A DNA stretch of 13,958 bases from an uncultured Collinsella sp. (GCA_900758845.1 CAAESW010000081.1:1-13958), one strand, 5' to 3'; counted from the first letter of the stretch, positions 6,967 through 13,842 are shown. Notes: generated from the sequence alone by a model not told the origin. Program-made: numbers and translations.

Positions 6967-7028
6967 GTTATTTCGCCCGTGGGCCGGCGCGCCTTCGGCG
7001 AAGAATCGAATAGATACGAAGGAAGCTT

Positions 7029-8468
7029 ATGTCTGATAATTGTACGGTCGCGCCCGCCAATGGGCGCATTACCGGTACCCAGATCCGCATCGTCGCGGTC
7101 GTCGTCCTGGGTGCCTTCTTGGCGCTACTGAACCAAACGGTGATGTCGCCTGCGCTGCCGGTCATCATGTCCGATTTCGCCATCGATGCCTCGACTGCCC
7201 AGTGGATCATGTCCATATACCCGCTGGTGAGCGGCATCATGGTCCCCGTTTCGGCGTTCCTTATCGACAAGTTCAGCACCCGCGCGCTATTCTTCGGGGC
7301 GACGCTGGTGTTCGCGCTGGGCACGCTGCTGTGCGCCGCAGCCCCTGATTTCCTGTTCCTCATCATCGGTCGCGTGTTGCAAGCGGCGGGCTCAGGCGTG
7401 CTCATGCCGCTTGTCTCGGTGGTTCCCATGCTGGTGTTCCCCGTCGAGAAACGAGGAACGGCTATGGGCATGGCGGGCATCGTCATGTCGGCGGGTCCCG
7501 CGGTCGGCCCCGTCGTAGGCGGCGCGGTGATCGACACGTACGGCTGGCGCACCATGATCGGCGCCATCGTCCCCCTCGCAATTCTCGTGCTGGTGCTGGG
7601 CGTGTTCATGCTGAAAAACGTGGGCGAGCTGAAGAACCCCAAGCTCGACCTGCCCTCGGTCGTCCTCTCCACCATCGCCTTCGGCGGACTTCTCTACGGG
7701 TTCTCGAGCGCCTCGTCGATGGGTTGGGGCAACCCCGTGGTGCTCGGCTCGATCGTCGCGGGTGTCGTGTGCTTGGTGCTGTTCGTCGTACGCCAGGGCA
7801 AAATCGAGGACCCGCTGCTTCAACTGGGCACGCTCAAGACGCGCGAGTTCCGCGTGGCCGCCATCATCGTCACGCTCATCAACGCCGCATGCCTGGTCAC
7901 CAACACGCTGTTGCCGTTGCTGCTGCAAACCTCGCTTGGCGCTTCGGCCTTCGAAACCGGCATGGCCATGCTTCCCGCCGCGGCGGTGGGCATCATCATC
8001 AGCCCTATCTCCGGCGTGGTGTTCGACAAGTTCGGTCCGCGTGCCATCTCGATCGTCGGCCTGGCCCTCATGACCGGCGCCCTGTTCCTGCTCTCGCTTT
8101 CGACGGTAAACACGCCCATCTTGGTGGTTGCGCTGTTCTGCATGCTGCAGTCCGCCGGCCAGTCGCTCGCGAACATGCCGGTGAACACATGGGGTGTCAA
8201 TGCCTTGAAAAATGACATGATCGCCCACGGCAACGCCATCGCGAACACCGGCCGCCAGGTCGCCGGCGGTTTGTGCACGGCGCTCATCATCACGGTCATG
8301 ACAAGCGTCACCGCGTCGGCCGGCGTCGATGCGAGCATCCAAGTAGCCACCGCCGTGGGCGCGGGCGTCGCTTACAAGGTGTGCGCGGCAATCGGCCTCG
8401 TTTCCCTTATCTGCGCCATATTCAGCGTGCGCACCAAGAAAACCGCACCGAAAACGAAGGAGGCATAA
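7029..8468 (+). CDS. DHA2-type MFS drug exporter (EmrB/QacA-like)
   Basis: This is a 479-residue integral membrane protein with 13-14 predicted hydrophobic helices. The first helix carries LNQTVMSPALPVI, equal to the DxTIVNVALP motif of DHA2 transporters. The loop DKFSTRALFF is motif A, and SAGPAVGPVVGGAVID is the antiporter motif C. The family exports lipophilic drugs or ions using the proton gradient; the substrate is not predictable. GAAGGAAG precedes the ATG. The next gene starts three bases after its stop. All 21 Phe codons are TTC, unlike the permease gene to the left, which uses both. A promoter and structured leader lie upstream. Confidence 0.88.
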   Translation: MSDNCTVAPANGRITGTQIRIVAVVVLGAFLALLNQTVMSPALPVIMSDFAIDASTAQWIMSIYPLVSGIMVPVSAFLIDKFSTRALFFGATLVFALGTLLCAAAPDFLFLIIGRVLQAAGSGVLMPLVSVVPMLVFPVEKRGTAMGMAGIVMSAGPAVGPVVGGAVIDTYGWRTMIGAIVPLAILVLVLGVFMLKNVGELKNPKLDLPSVVLSTIAFGGLLYGFSSASSMGWGNPVVLGSIVAGVVCLVLFVVRQGKIEDPLLQLGTLKTREFRVAAIIVTLINAACLVTNTLLPLLLQTSLGASAFETGMAMLPAAAVGIIISPISGVVFDKFGPRAISIVGLALMTGALFLLSLSTVNTPILVVALFCMLQSAGQSLANMPVNTWGVNALKNDMIAHGNAIANTGRQVAGGLCTALIITVMTSVTASAGVDASIQVATAVGAGVAYKVCAAIGLVSLICAIFSVRTKKTAPKTKEA

Positions 8469-8471
8469 GCG

Positions 8472-8978
8472 ATGTCCGAGATTCTGTCCGAGCGCATCCC
8501 GCTCGAGCTCGAGGGGACGCCCGTTTCGAGCATCATGATTGAAGAGCCGTTCACCTGCACGCAGGATTGCACGATTTCCGACGTGGTGCGCATGCTCGCC
8601 GAAAACGAGGTGAGCAGCATGCCCGTAATCGATGAGCGCAACCAGGTGGTCGGGTTCATCTCCGACGGCGATGTCATGGGAGCCATCGCGCAGCATCGCG
8701 CTCACACCATCTTCACGGGCGGCGACGCGTCCATGCTGTACTTCGACGATCAGAGCCTTGAGCAGCGCATCGAAGACCTGAAGGATCGCTGCGTCATGGA
8801 TTTCGCGACGCGCCAGGTAGTGTGTGCCCGTCCCGAGCAGAGCATCGCCCGCGTCGCCGCGCTGCTGGCGAAGAAGAAGTTCAAGAAGCTTCCTGTGGTT
8901 GATGACGAGGGCAAACTCGTGGGGGTCATCCGCCGCTCCGCCATCACCAAATACATCTTCGGCATCCTTTTCCAATAG
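8472..8978 (+). CDS. Two-CBS-domain protein coupled to the exporter gene
   Basis: The 168-residue soluble protein consists of two CBS domains, at about 18-75 (VSSIMIEEPFTC ... VVGFISDGDVM) and 108-165 (VMDFATRQVVCARP ... LVGVIRRSAI). No effector domain is attached. Free CBS pairs bind adenosyl nucleotides and regulate partner proteins. Its GGAGG ribosome-binding site overlaps the end of the exporter gene, so the two are translationally coupled. The exporter may be its partner; this is an inference from gene order. All Phe codons are TTC. Confidence 0.85.
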   Translation: MSEILSERIPLELEGTPVSSIMIEEPFTCTQDCTISDVVRMLAENEVSSMPVIDERNQVVGFISDGDVMGAIAQHRAHTIFTGGDASMLYFDDQSLEQRIEDLKDRCVMDFATRQVVCARPEQSIARVAALLAKKKFKKLPVVDDEGKLVGVIRRSAITKYIFGILFQ

Positions 8979-9081
8979 GGACAGGTCGCACTTGAGGCGA
9001 ACATCTCGAGGCATCGAGCCAGCAACTGGACCAGACAACCTTGACACGCACGCGCTTTCCCTCGATGCTTCGGTAAGGGGA

Positions 9082-9098
9082 GCTGCGAAAATCGCAGC
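9082..9098. other. Perfect small hairpin between the CBS and MGMT-like genes
   Basis: GCTGCGA and TCGCAGC flank AAA. No T-run follows on the plus strand, so it is not a clear terminator. It could lie in the leader of the MGMT-like gene, about 55 bases upstream of its start. Confidence 0.35.
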
Positions 9099-9152
9099 AC
9101 GGGTGATCGGCGCCGCGCCCCCGAAGGCAAAAGCGAACACGGGAGCGATACG

Positions 9153-9461
9153 ATGGGAAAAGTCCTGGACGAAGATTTGGTTTATGAGATTCTCTCCGTC
9201 GTGGCAGAGATTCCGGCGGGATGCGTCGCCTCGTACGGTCAGATAGCGCGCCTCATCGGCAGGGAGAAAAACTCTCGCCTGGTCGGAGCGGTGCTGAGCG
9301 AGGCGGATCGCTACGGCGATTATCCCTGCCACCGCGTCGTCAACCACGCGGGACGCCTCGCGCCAAACTTCCCCGACCAGCGAGCACTACTGACGGAGGA
9401 AGGAGTCGCCTTCCGAGACAACGGCTGCGTCGACATGAAAAAGCACCAGTGGAACGAGTAG
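9153..9461 (+). CDS. MGMT/ATL-family DNA-repair protein (alkyltransferase-like) with active-site Cys kept
   Basis: The 102-residue protein is the short, single-domain form of O6-alkylguanine-DNA alkyltransferase. The DNA-binding helix-turn-helix is around ASYGQIARLIG (26-36), the arginine-finger region is SRLVGAVL (41-48), and the active-site motif is PCHRVV with Cys59. Alkyltransferase-like proteins of this size often have Trp in place of that Cys; here the Cys is present, so methyl transfer is possible. It would bind alkylated bases in the nucleoid. The ribosome-binding site is GGGAG. It lies 174 bases after the CBS gene and may have its own promoter. Only TTC is used for Phe. Confidence 0.85.
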   Translation: MGKVLDEDLVYEILSVVAEIPAGCVASYGQIARLIGREKNSRLVGAVLSEADRYGDYPCHRVVNHAGRLAPNFPDQRALLTEEGVAFRDNGCVDMKKHQWNE

Positions 9462-9674
9462 CCAGGCAGCGTAGCGTCGAAAGGAGCGACGCCACGGGGA
9501 ACGACCTGCGCCCCGCCGCCGGACAACCTATGGCAAAGTGACACGTCCCACAAAGAGCGGCGCACCAGTACGAGACACGACCGCGACGTAAAAAGACCCT
9601 ATGATACTTGTAAGCATCTATCTGATTGCCCGCCTCGAGGTACCCAAAGAACGAGAGATGCCGAAACCCCTAGA
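9462..9674. other. Intergenic stretch with no supported gene
   Basis: The one open frame that enters here, starting at 9601, runs through the tRNA remnant and has no domain, so it is not taken as a gene. I see no RNA gene or repeat in this stretch. Confidence 0.5.
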
Positions 9675-9710
9675 CAAAGAAAAAGGTCGGGAGCTTTTAT
9701 GCTTCCGACC
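9675..9710 (-). terminator. Terminator of the former tRNA-Met gene
   Basis: On the minus strand the arms GGTCGGAAGC (9710-9701) and GCTCCCGACC (9694-9685) pair around ATAAAA with one wobble, followed by TTTTTCTTTG. It lies ten bases beyond the CCA end of the tRNA fragment, where a native tRNA terminator is expected. Confidence 0.8.
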
Positions 9711-9720
9711 TGAAGTTTCA

Positions 9721-9765
9721 TGGTCGCGGGGGGCGGATTTGAACCTACGACCTCCGGGTTATGAG
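9721..9765 (-). other. tRNA-Met 3' half, probable attachment-site scar
   Basis: Read on the minus strand, this starts with the anticodon loop CTCATAA (anticodon CAT), followed by CCCGG, the variable loop, GGTTCAAATCC of the T arm, the acceptor strand CCCCGCG, and ACCA. The 5' half is missing: the sequence before the loop cannot pair with CCCGG. The T stem also has mismatches. Tyrosine integrases commonly use the anticodon-loop-to-3'-end part of a tRNA gene as their site, so this is the expected leftover at the chromosome-distal junction. The integrase remnant on the right supports this. Confidence 0.7.
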
Positions 9766-9794
9766 GTCGCTACGACGTTGTTTCATTCAGACAT

Positions 9795-9894
9795 TTCGAC
9801 CCAAATTGAAGTCAATATAACTCCAGGTCATTTGATGTTTTCATAGATTTACGAAAGAAAAGTACGCGGAATAATTCGACCCAAATTCGACCCA
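9795..9894 (+). repeat. Direct repeats TTCGACCCA(AATT), possible integrase arm sites
   Basis: TTCGACCCAAATT occurs at 9795-9807 and 9875-9887, and a third TTCGACCCA at 9886-9894, overlapping the second. The region between is AT-rich. Position between the tRNA scar and the integrase gene fits arm-type binding sites of the attachment region. Confidence 0.5.
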
Positions 9895-9921
9895 CAACGA
9901 GCTTGAAAGCGGTCAGGCGGA

Positions 9922-9973
9922 GCATTACCCTTGGGGTGTGACCCCACGCAGGGCCCACCACCAAGGGTAATGC
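9922..9973. repeat. Large nested stem-loop upstream of the integrase
   Basis: GCATTACCCTTGG (9922-9934) and CCAAGGGTAATGC (9961-9973) are perfect 13-base arms. The loop holds its own hairpin, GGGGT-GTG-ACCCC, overlapping the left arm. GGCGG and CCGCC outside the arms could extend the stem. No T-run follows. It may control integrase expression or be part of the recombination or transfer region. Confidence 0.55.
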
Positions 9974-10046
9974 CCACCCGCCCCAGCCCTTTGCGCCATT
10001 CCGCGCAACCGAGCGCGATTCTCAGGCACTTCAGGCAAGGAACACG

Positions 10047-10765
10047 ATGAACGACCGACCTCTCGTCATAGGCAAAGGAACGAAGCAACGCCGCGACAAA
10101 TACACGTGGCGCTACCGTCACAGCCTCGGCAAGGATCCGGTCACGGGCAAATACCGCTATTCGCCGTGGCAGACCATACATACCACCAAAAGCCGAGAGG
10201 TCGACGCCGCACTCGAAGCCTACAAGGCAGAACTCAACAGCGGCACCTACGTCCAAAAATCGAGGGACACCGTCGGCTCGTACGCAAAAAAGTTCCACGA
10301 CAACCGCGAAGGAACTATCATGCCGCTCGCCTACTCGACATCCTACTACTCAATCGAGAACCGGACGCGCACATCACATGCGTGATGCTCATGCTCGACA
10401 CCGACATGAGAAGGGCAGAAGCCCTCGGGATGACGTGGTCCGATGTCTCCGTCGAGAACAGAAGCATCCTCATTGAGCAGCAGTTCGCGGCCGATCGAAG
10501 CGTTCGCTCGCCCAAAAGCAAGAAAAGCGTGCGGAGGATCTCGATAAGCGAGACGCTGACGTCGTATCTCGAATTCTGGAAAAAGGAGCAGGCCCGCGAA
10601 ATGGAAGCCTTCGGCCTGGAACAAGTCAAAGGCACTCCGCTCGTCCACTCATTCGAACGAACGAAAGACAGGCATCCCCAAGTCAACTTCATGGACCTGA
10701 ATGGGTTTTCGCGCTGGTTCAGAAACTTCAGCGTCGAGAACGGGTTCGGCAAGTTCGAAGGCGTT
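10047..10765 (+). pseudogene. int: Tyrosine site-specific integrase, broken
   Basis: The 5' part, with AAGGAA before the ATG, encodes an arm-binding domain: KYTWRYRHSLGKDPVTGKYR and SPWQTIHTTKSREVDAALEAY, then VGSYAKKFHDNREGT. Near 10320 the frame changes. The next frame resumes at LLDILLLNREPDAHITCVML and TDMRRAEALGMTW, the box of the first catalytic Arg, and continues to about 10765. The core-binding (SAM-like) domain of roughly 100 residues is missing, which means an internal deletion with frameshift. The C-terminal HxLRH box and catalytic Tyr are also absent, being replaced by unrelated sequence. No active recombinase can be made. The product once drove integration at the tRNA-Met scar. 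Confidence 0.8.
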
Positions 10766-10935
10766 CGAACATACCATTATGTGAAGGAAACTGTCGACGG
10801 GGAAACGATTTCGAAGCGTTATGAGCATAAAGAGTGGCTCGAATTGAGGGATTACCTCAGGAAGCATCCCAAGGTTCGCGAGGCGAGGCATATCAGCACA
10901 TATGAGAGCGAGCACCTTCCTTACGGATATTCGGG
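10766..10935 (+). pseudogene. Gene fragment fused to the integrase remnant, weakly GrpB-like
   Basis: The open frame continues from the integrase catalytic domain into RTYHYVKETVDGETISKRYE and KEWLELRDYLRKHPKVREA, which is not integrase sequence. The RDYLRKHPKVREA pattern resembles the FRDYLRxHPE segment near the end of GrpB/UPF0157-family proteins (nucleotidyltransferase fold). The match then fails at RHISTYESEHL. It is best seen as a piece of another gene joined by deletion. The family call is tentative. Confidence 0.3.
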
Positions 10936-11330
10936 CCTATCGAGCCACACCGCTACTGCCGCTACTGCCCGCTACTGCCCGCTACTGCCCGCCAGCTTCC
11001 GAACCAGCGGGCGGTAGCAGCACCCCGAACATCTCGCCGACAGCGCAGAGAGTCGTCGACCTGGCGGCCAAGGCCGACATCGAGGACGTGATGCTGTGCG
11101 ACCTGCCCGGCGTCCTGTCCTTCCTAGGGCTGCCACCTGAGACGGAGATGCCGCCGGGCAACAAGGGGAAGACGAAGCTCAAGAAGCTCTACAGGAAGGT
11201 GGCGCCGAACAAGGCATACCACTCCAGCGAGCGCGCCAAGGATTTGATCTCGCACCTCGACATGGCAGAGATCAGGGCATCGGCGCCCGTCCCGCTCGGA
11301 GAGATAGACAGAGCGGTCGTAAGCGGCTGA
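10902..11330 (+). pseudogene. Unrecognised ORF, probably the 3' part of a lost gene
   Basis: The frame is open to a TGA at 11328-11330 and encodes a plausible soluble C-terminal part from about 11040: TAQRVVDLAAKADIEDVM, LPGVLSFLGLPPETEMPPG, KTKLKKLYRKVAPNKAY and SERAKDLISHLDMAEI. I do not recognise a family. The upstream half runs through the tandem decamer and has no ribosome-binding site, so the true start is missing. A clear terminator follows 30 bases later, as would fit the end of a former gene. Low confidence that any protein is made. Confidence 0.35.
10950..11018 (+). repeat. Tandem decamer CCGCTACTGC and adjoining hairpin
   Basis: Four units, one of 9 and three of 10 bases, run from 10950 to 10988. 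The last unit also forms the left arm (10981-10992) of a 12-base stem with GCGGGCGGTAGC (11007-11018), with one wobble. The repeat lies at the join between two gene fragments, consistent with slippage at a rearrangement point. Confidence 0.6.
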
Positions 11331-11360
11331 TGTAACTTCTGACACCCTAGAACTTACATC

Positions 11361-11389
11361 GAGCCCCGATTCGAGCTCGGGGCTCTTTT
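11361..11389 (+). terminator. Rho-independent terminator
   Basis: GAGCCCCGA (11361-11369) and TCGGGGCTC (11377-11385) are perfect arms around a seven-base loop, followed by TTTT. It closes the plus-strand debris region. Confidence 0.8.
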
Positions 11390-11414
11390 CGTCTAGATTG
11401 GGGACGCATGGCCG

Positions 11415-11537
11415 GACGAAAACAATTTGCGTCTGGTAATAAGCGTACGAAAGCGCAATTTACGTCTTAATTCCGTACGCAAATCAAGACGAAAATCGTT
11501 TACGTCTGCTTTAAATCCGTACGAAAACGGTTTTCGT
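11415..11537. repeat. Four degenerate dyads of the type GACGAAA-N-TTTCGTC
   Basis: Dyads lie at 11415-11433, 11446-11466, 11488-11506 and 11521-11537, the last with perfect arms ACGAAAA/TTTTCGT. Their centres are about 32, 41 and 32 bases apart, near three and four helical turns. The DNA is much more AT-rich than its surroundings. It lies just beyond the stop of the minus-strand ATPase gene, so the last dyad could also act as its weak terminator. I see no reading frame worth calling here. Confidence 0.5.
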
Positions 11538-11558
11538 CTTGCAGGGCAGTTGCCGTTT

Positions 11559-12650
11559 CTACAGTTCAACTTCCAGTTCGGCTTTGTGCTCGTAGAGGTA
11601 GTCGCGCATGTAGGGGATGGCAAATGAGACCTTGCCGTACGAGGGAGCCTCGATAATCGATTCTCTTAACAGGCGGCTGCGGACGAAACTCACCTGTTGA
11701 GGCGTTTTGTTTAGGGCATCGGCAACCATGCTGGTCGAGCTCGTCTGTCCCAAAGATGCCATGCTCAGCAGATAAGCGATGCACGTGGGCGGAATGCGCC
11801 GCAGCGCGGGCTCAATCACCATGGCGCAGAAGCGTTCGCGTGCCGTTGCAATGCCACGCTCGGCTTCTTCTTCTCCAATAATCGCTGTATGTGCACGTCT
11901 TGCCAACTGCCATGCGTAGTATCCAACGAGTTGGATCATGAAAGGATAGCCTTGCGTTGCCTCGGCAAGTTGGCCGGCAATACCTGGCTGCAACTCCATG
12001 CCAGACGCTTCAATGGTTTCCTCGAGGGAGTACGACACTTCGGTTACTGCCACAGCCTTCAGATCAAAGGGGAGGGCACGGCGCAAAAACGTAAGTGTCT
12101 TTCCGTTGATGATGCTTTCAATCATCGAAGGCAGCCCAGCAAAAACAAAGGCGATATCAAGGTCTTCGCCGATAACCTGCTGAATCGCAATGGAGAGCGT
12201 TCGGACCTCATCGAGCTCTGCGTCTTGAACCTCGTCGAGAGTGATGAGCAGGCCATTTCCATTCTTGGATATTGTCTGTCTCATGGCGTCGCGTAGCGAT
12301 GGGCCGATTCGCTCAATATCTATGCTGCCGATGGATATGCCAGCTACGGTGGACTCAAATCTGGCGTGTTTGGCCTGGAATTTGGGCTGCAGCTGTTCGA
12401 GAATGCGCTGGCAAAGTCCCTCGGTTGCGACCTCTTTTATGACCGTCCAGCCACGGCTTTGCGCCAAACGTGAGCACTCGTCAAGGAGGACCGTCTTGCC
12501 CGTTCCACGGACGCCGGCTATGCGCATTAGGCGCCCAGGGGCACCAGGCCCGTTGGTGAGGCCTTCACTGAATTCTTCAAGTACATCTTCGCGGCCGATA
12601 ATCGTGGGAGGTGTTTTACCTGCTGTGGGCTTAAAAGGGTTTGTTTGCAT
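11559..12650 (-). CDS. Orphan AAA/Orc1-Cdc6-like ATP-binding protein
   Basis: The 363-residue protein begins NPFKPTAGKTPPTIIGRE, then has Walker A GVRGTGKT at 46-53, Walker B LLITLDE at 134-140, a sensor-1-like FAGLPS, and a sensor-2-like region TQGYPFMIQLVGYYAW. The C-terminal third reads as a winged helix (MASLGQTSSTSMVADALNKTPQQVSFVRSRLLRE). It belongs to a family of stand-alone ATPases common in Actinobacteria whose role is not settled; DNA binding is plausible. It is soluble, with no signal peptide. The ATG at 12650 follows AAAGGTGG; a GTG three codons upstream overlaps that site. There is no partner gene on its strand. The promoter region is a decamer tandem repeat. Confidence 0.85.
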   Translation of the reverse strand: MQTNPFKPTAGKTPPTIIGREDVLEEFSEGLTNGPGAPGRLMRIAGVRGTGKTVLLDECSRLAQSRGWTVIKEVATEGLCQRILEQLQPKFQAKHARFESTVAGISIGSIDIERIGPSLRDAMRQTISKNGNGLLITLDEVQDAELDEVRTLSIAIQQVIGEDLDIAFVFAGLPSMIESIINGKTLTFLRRALPFDLKAVAVTEVSYSLEETIEASGMELQPGIAGQLAEATQGYPFMIQLVGYYAWQLARRAHTAIIGEEEAERGIATARERFCAMVIEPALRRIPPTCIAYLLSMASLGQTSSTSMVADALNKTPQQVSFVRSRLLRESIIEAPSYGKVSFAIPYMRDYLYEHKAELEVEL

Positions 12651-12671
12651 GTGAGCCACCTTTGCTCAAGA

Positions 12672-12721
12672 TATAGCAAAGTATAGCAAAGTATAGTGAG
12701 ATATAGCAACGTATAGCGCTG
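12672..12721 (-). repeat. Five tandem decamers (TATAGCAAAG type) in the ATPase promoter region
   Basis: Five 10-base units, two of them identical, run just upstream of the ATPase gene. Read on the minus strand, several units give TATACT, a good -10 hexamer. The array ends 21 bases from the start codon. The ten-base period matches one helical turn, so a change in copy number would move promoter elements in step. Confidence 0.6.
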
Positions 12722-12840
12722 TTCGCGGGTTCTTACGGTGGTGCTATTTTCCGAATGCCGCGCGGATAAAGCGCTGGGCGAACAGCTTGTTGGCAACTCA
12801 CAAGGGCTCGGGGTGCCAATTTGGGGTGCAGTAGTGCTGC

Positions 12841-13000
12841 GCCACGAAAAGGGCCTATCTACTACGTTTAAGCCGCAGGGGTCAACCATAGCCGGCTATT
12901 TTGAAAATCGATAAGCTGTCTACCTGCGGTTTTGTTTTCACGGTTTTCGGTATTGCCGAGGCTATCCGTGTTAACGTAGTAGATGGGCCACTTTTGTGGC
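12841..13000. repeat. 160-base MITE-like element with 31-base inverted ends
   Basis: The ends 12841-12871 and 12970-13000 are inverted copies. They share GCCAC, AAA, GGCC and ATCTACTACGTT, with few mismatches across 31 positions. Inside lie CCGCAGG (12873-12879) and CCTGCGG (12923-12929), enclosing a perfect palindrome ATAGCCGGCTAT at 12888-12899. No coding frame fits. No target duplication is evident at the edges. It could be a non-autonomous mobile repeat or a structured RNA element. Confidence 0.6.
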
Positions 13001-13133
13001 AAGGGGGCCGATCTGCGGGCCAGGGTAGCTAAAAGAGCCCCGTCCCAAAAAGACTGATTGGGAGCTGGGGCGTGTCGATGCGATAGTATTGCATGGTGGT
13101 ATTCGACTAACCGAGGGTTTATCCGAGGGCTTT

Positions 13134-13826
13134 ATGGAACAGCACCAGCATTATCAGAGCCTGCAAGATCAGGCATACAACGCATTACGCTCCAAGATTA
13201 TCTATGCCGAGCTCAAGCCCGGCACGCGCCTTTCGGCGATTGGTCTGGAAAAGGAGACGGGAATCGGGCGCACGCCCATTCGCGAGTCCTTTGTGCGCCT
13301 GCGTGAGCAGGAGCTGGTGGAAACGCGTCCCAAAAGCGGCACCTATGTCTCAAAAATCAGCATGGAGCGCGCCGAGAACGCCTGTTTCTTGCGCGAGAAG
13401 CTCGAGAGAAGCGTGCTTATTAAATGCTGTTCGGCTGCTACGCCCGAGCAAAAGCAGCGGCTCGAGCAGATTCTTGCCGAGTCCGAGTCGCTCGACCATA
13501 GCGAAACGCGTCGCTTTTTCGATCTGGACAACCTGTTCCATGAGACGTGTTTTGAGATTGCCGGCCGTCACATGTTGTGGGATTGGATGAAGAGCGTCAA
13601 CACACATTTTGAGCGATACAACTGGTTGCGTATGGTGTCGCAGGACCTGGATTGGGAGCCGATTCGTCGGCAGCATCGCCGGATTCTCGAGGCAATTAAG
13701 AGGGGCGATACCGATGCGGCGAGCTATCTGGCAGAGACGCACTTGCACCTGATGCCCGAGGAGCAGGGCCCGGTTATCGCCTTGCATCCCGACTATTTTG
13801 AGCTGTCCAAAGACTCGGCCATCTAA
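13134..13826 (+). CDS. GntR-family (FCD) transcriptional regulator
   Basis: The 230-residue protein has an N-terminal winged helix with recognition helix GIGRTPIRESFVRL at about 43-56 and the wing RPKSGTYVSKI. The C-terminal FCD domain has Asp132, His136, His181 and His203 in the usual positions. FCD regulators respond to small carboxylates. The genes it controls are not visible: the IS on its right may separate it from them. The ATG at 13134 follows GAGGG; an in-frame TTG 15 codons upstream is less likely. It uses both TTT and TTC, like the left-hand genes. It differs clearly in sequence from the other GntR protein, so it is not a recent duplicate. Confidence 0.87.
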   Translation: MEQHQHYQSLQDQAYNALRSKIIYAELKPGTRLSAIGLEKETGIGRTPIRESFVRLREQELVETRPKSGTYVSKISMERAENACFLREKLERSVLIKCCSAATPEQKQRLEQILAESESLDHSETRRFFDLDNLFHETCFEIAGRHMLWDWMKSVNTHFERYNWLRMVSQDLDWEPIRRQHRRILEAIKRGDTDAASYLAETHLHLMPEEQGPVIALHPDYFELSKDSAI

Positions 13827-13842
13827 TCAATCCCCATATAAG

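Noticed and set aside
9041..9069. TTGACA with GATGCT 17 bases later, as a promoter for the MGMT-like gene
   Set aside because: The -35 box is perfect but the -10 hexamer matches the consensus at only three places, so it was not listed.
7392..9347. Open frame of 651 codons on the minus strand
   Set aside because: It runs antisense through the exporter, CBS and MGMT-like genes. Its translation is rich in His, Asp, Arg and Gly, typical of a shadow frame.
9601..9846. Open frame of 81 codons on the plus strand
   Set aside because: It reads through the complement of the tRNA fragment; the SRGADLNLRPPGYE part is the usual false translation of a tRNA gene.
10950..10988. CRISPR-like array
   Set aside because: The units are contiguous with no spacers and only ten bases long; a tandem repeat is the correct description. 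The same applies to 12672-12721.
11393..11627. Short open frames on both strands over the dyad array
   Set aside because: Their sequence simply follows the repeated DNA motif (VRK/RRK-like repeats), with no ribosome-binding site or domain.
13021..13072. Terminator with GCCCC and GGGGC arms
   Set aside because: The inner part of the stem does not pair well and no T-run follows, so the evidence is too weak.
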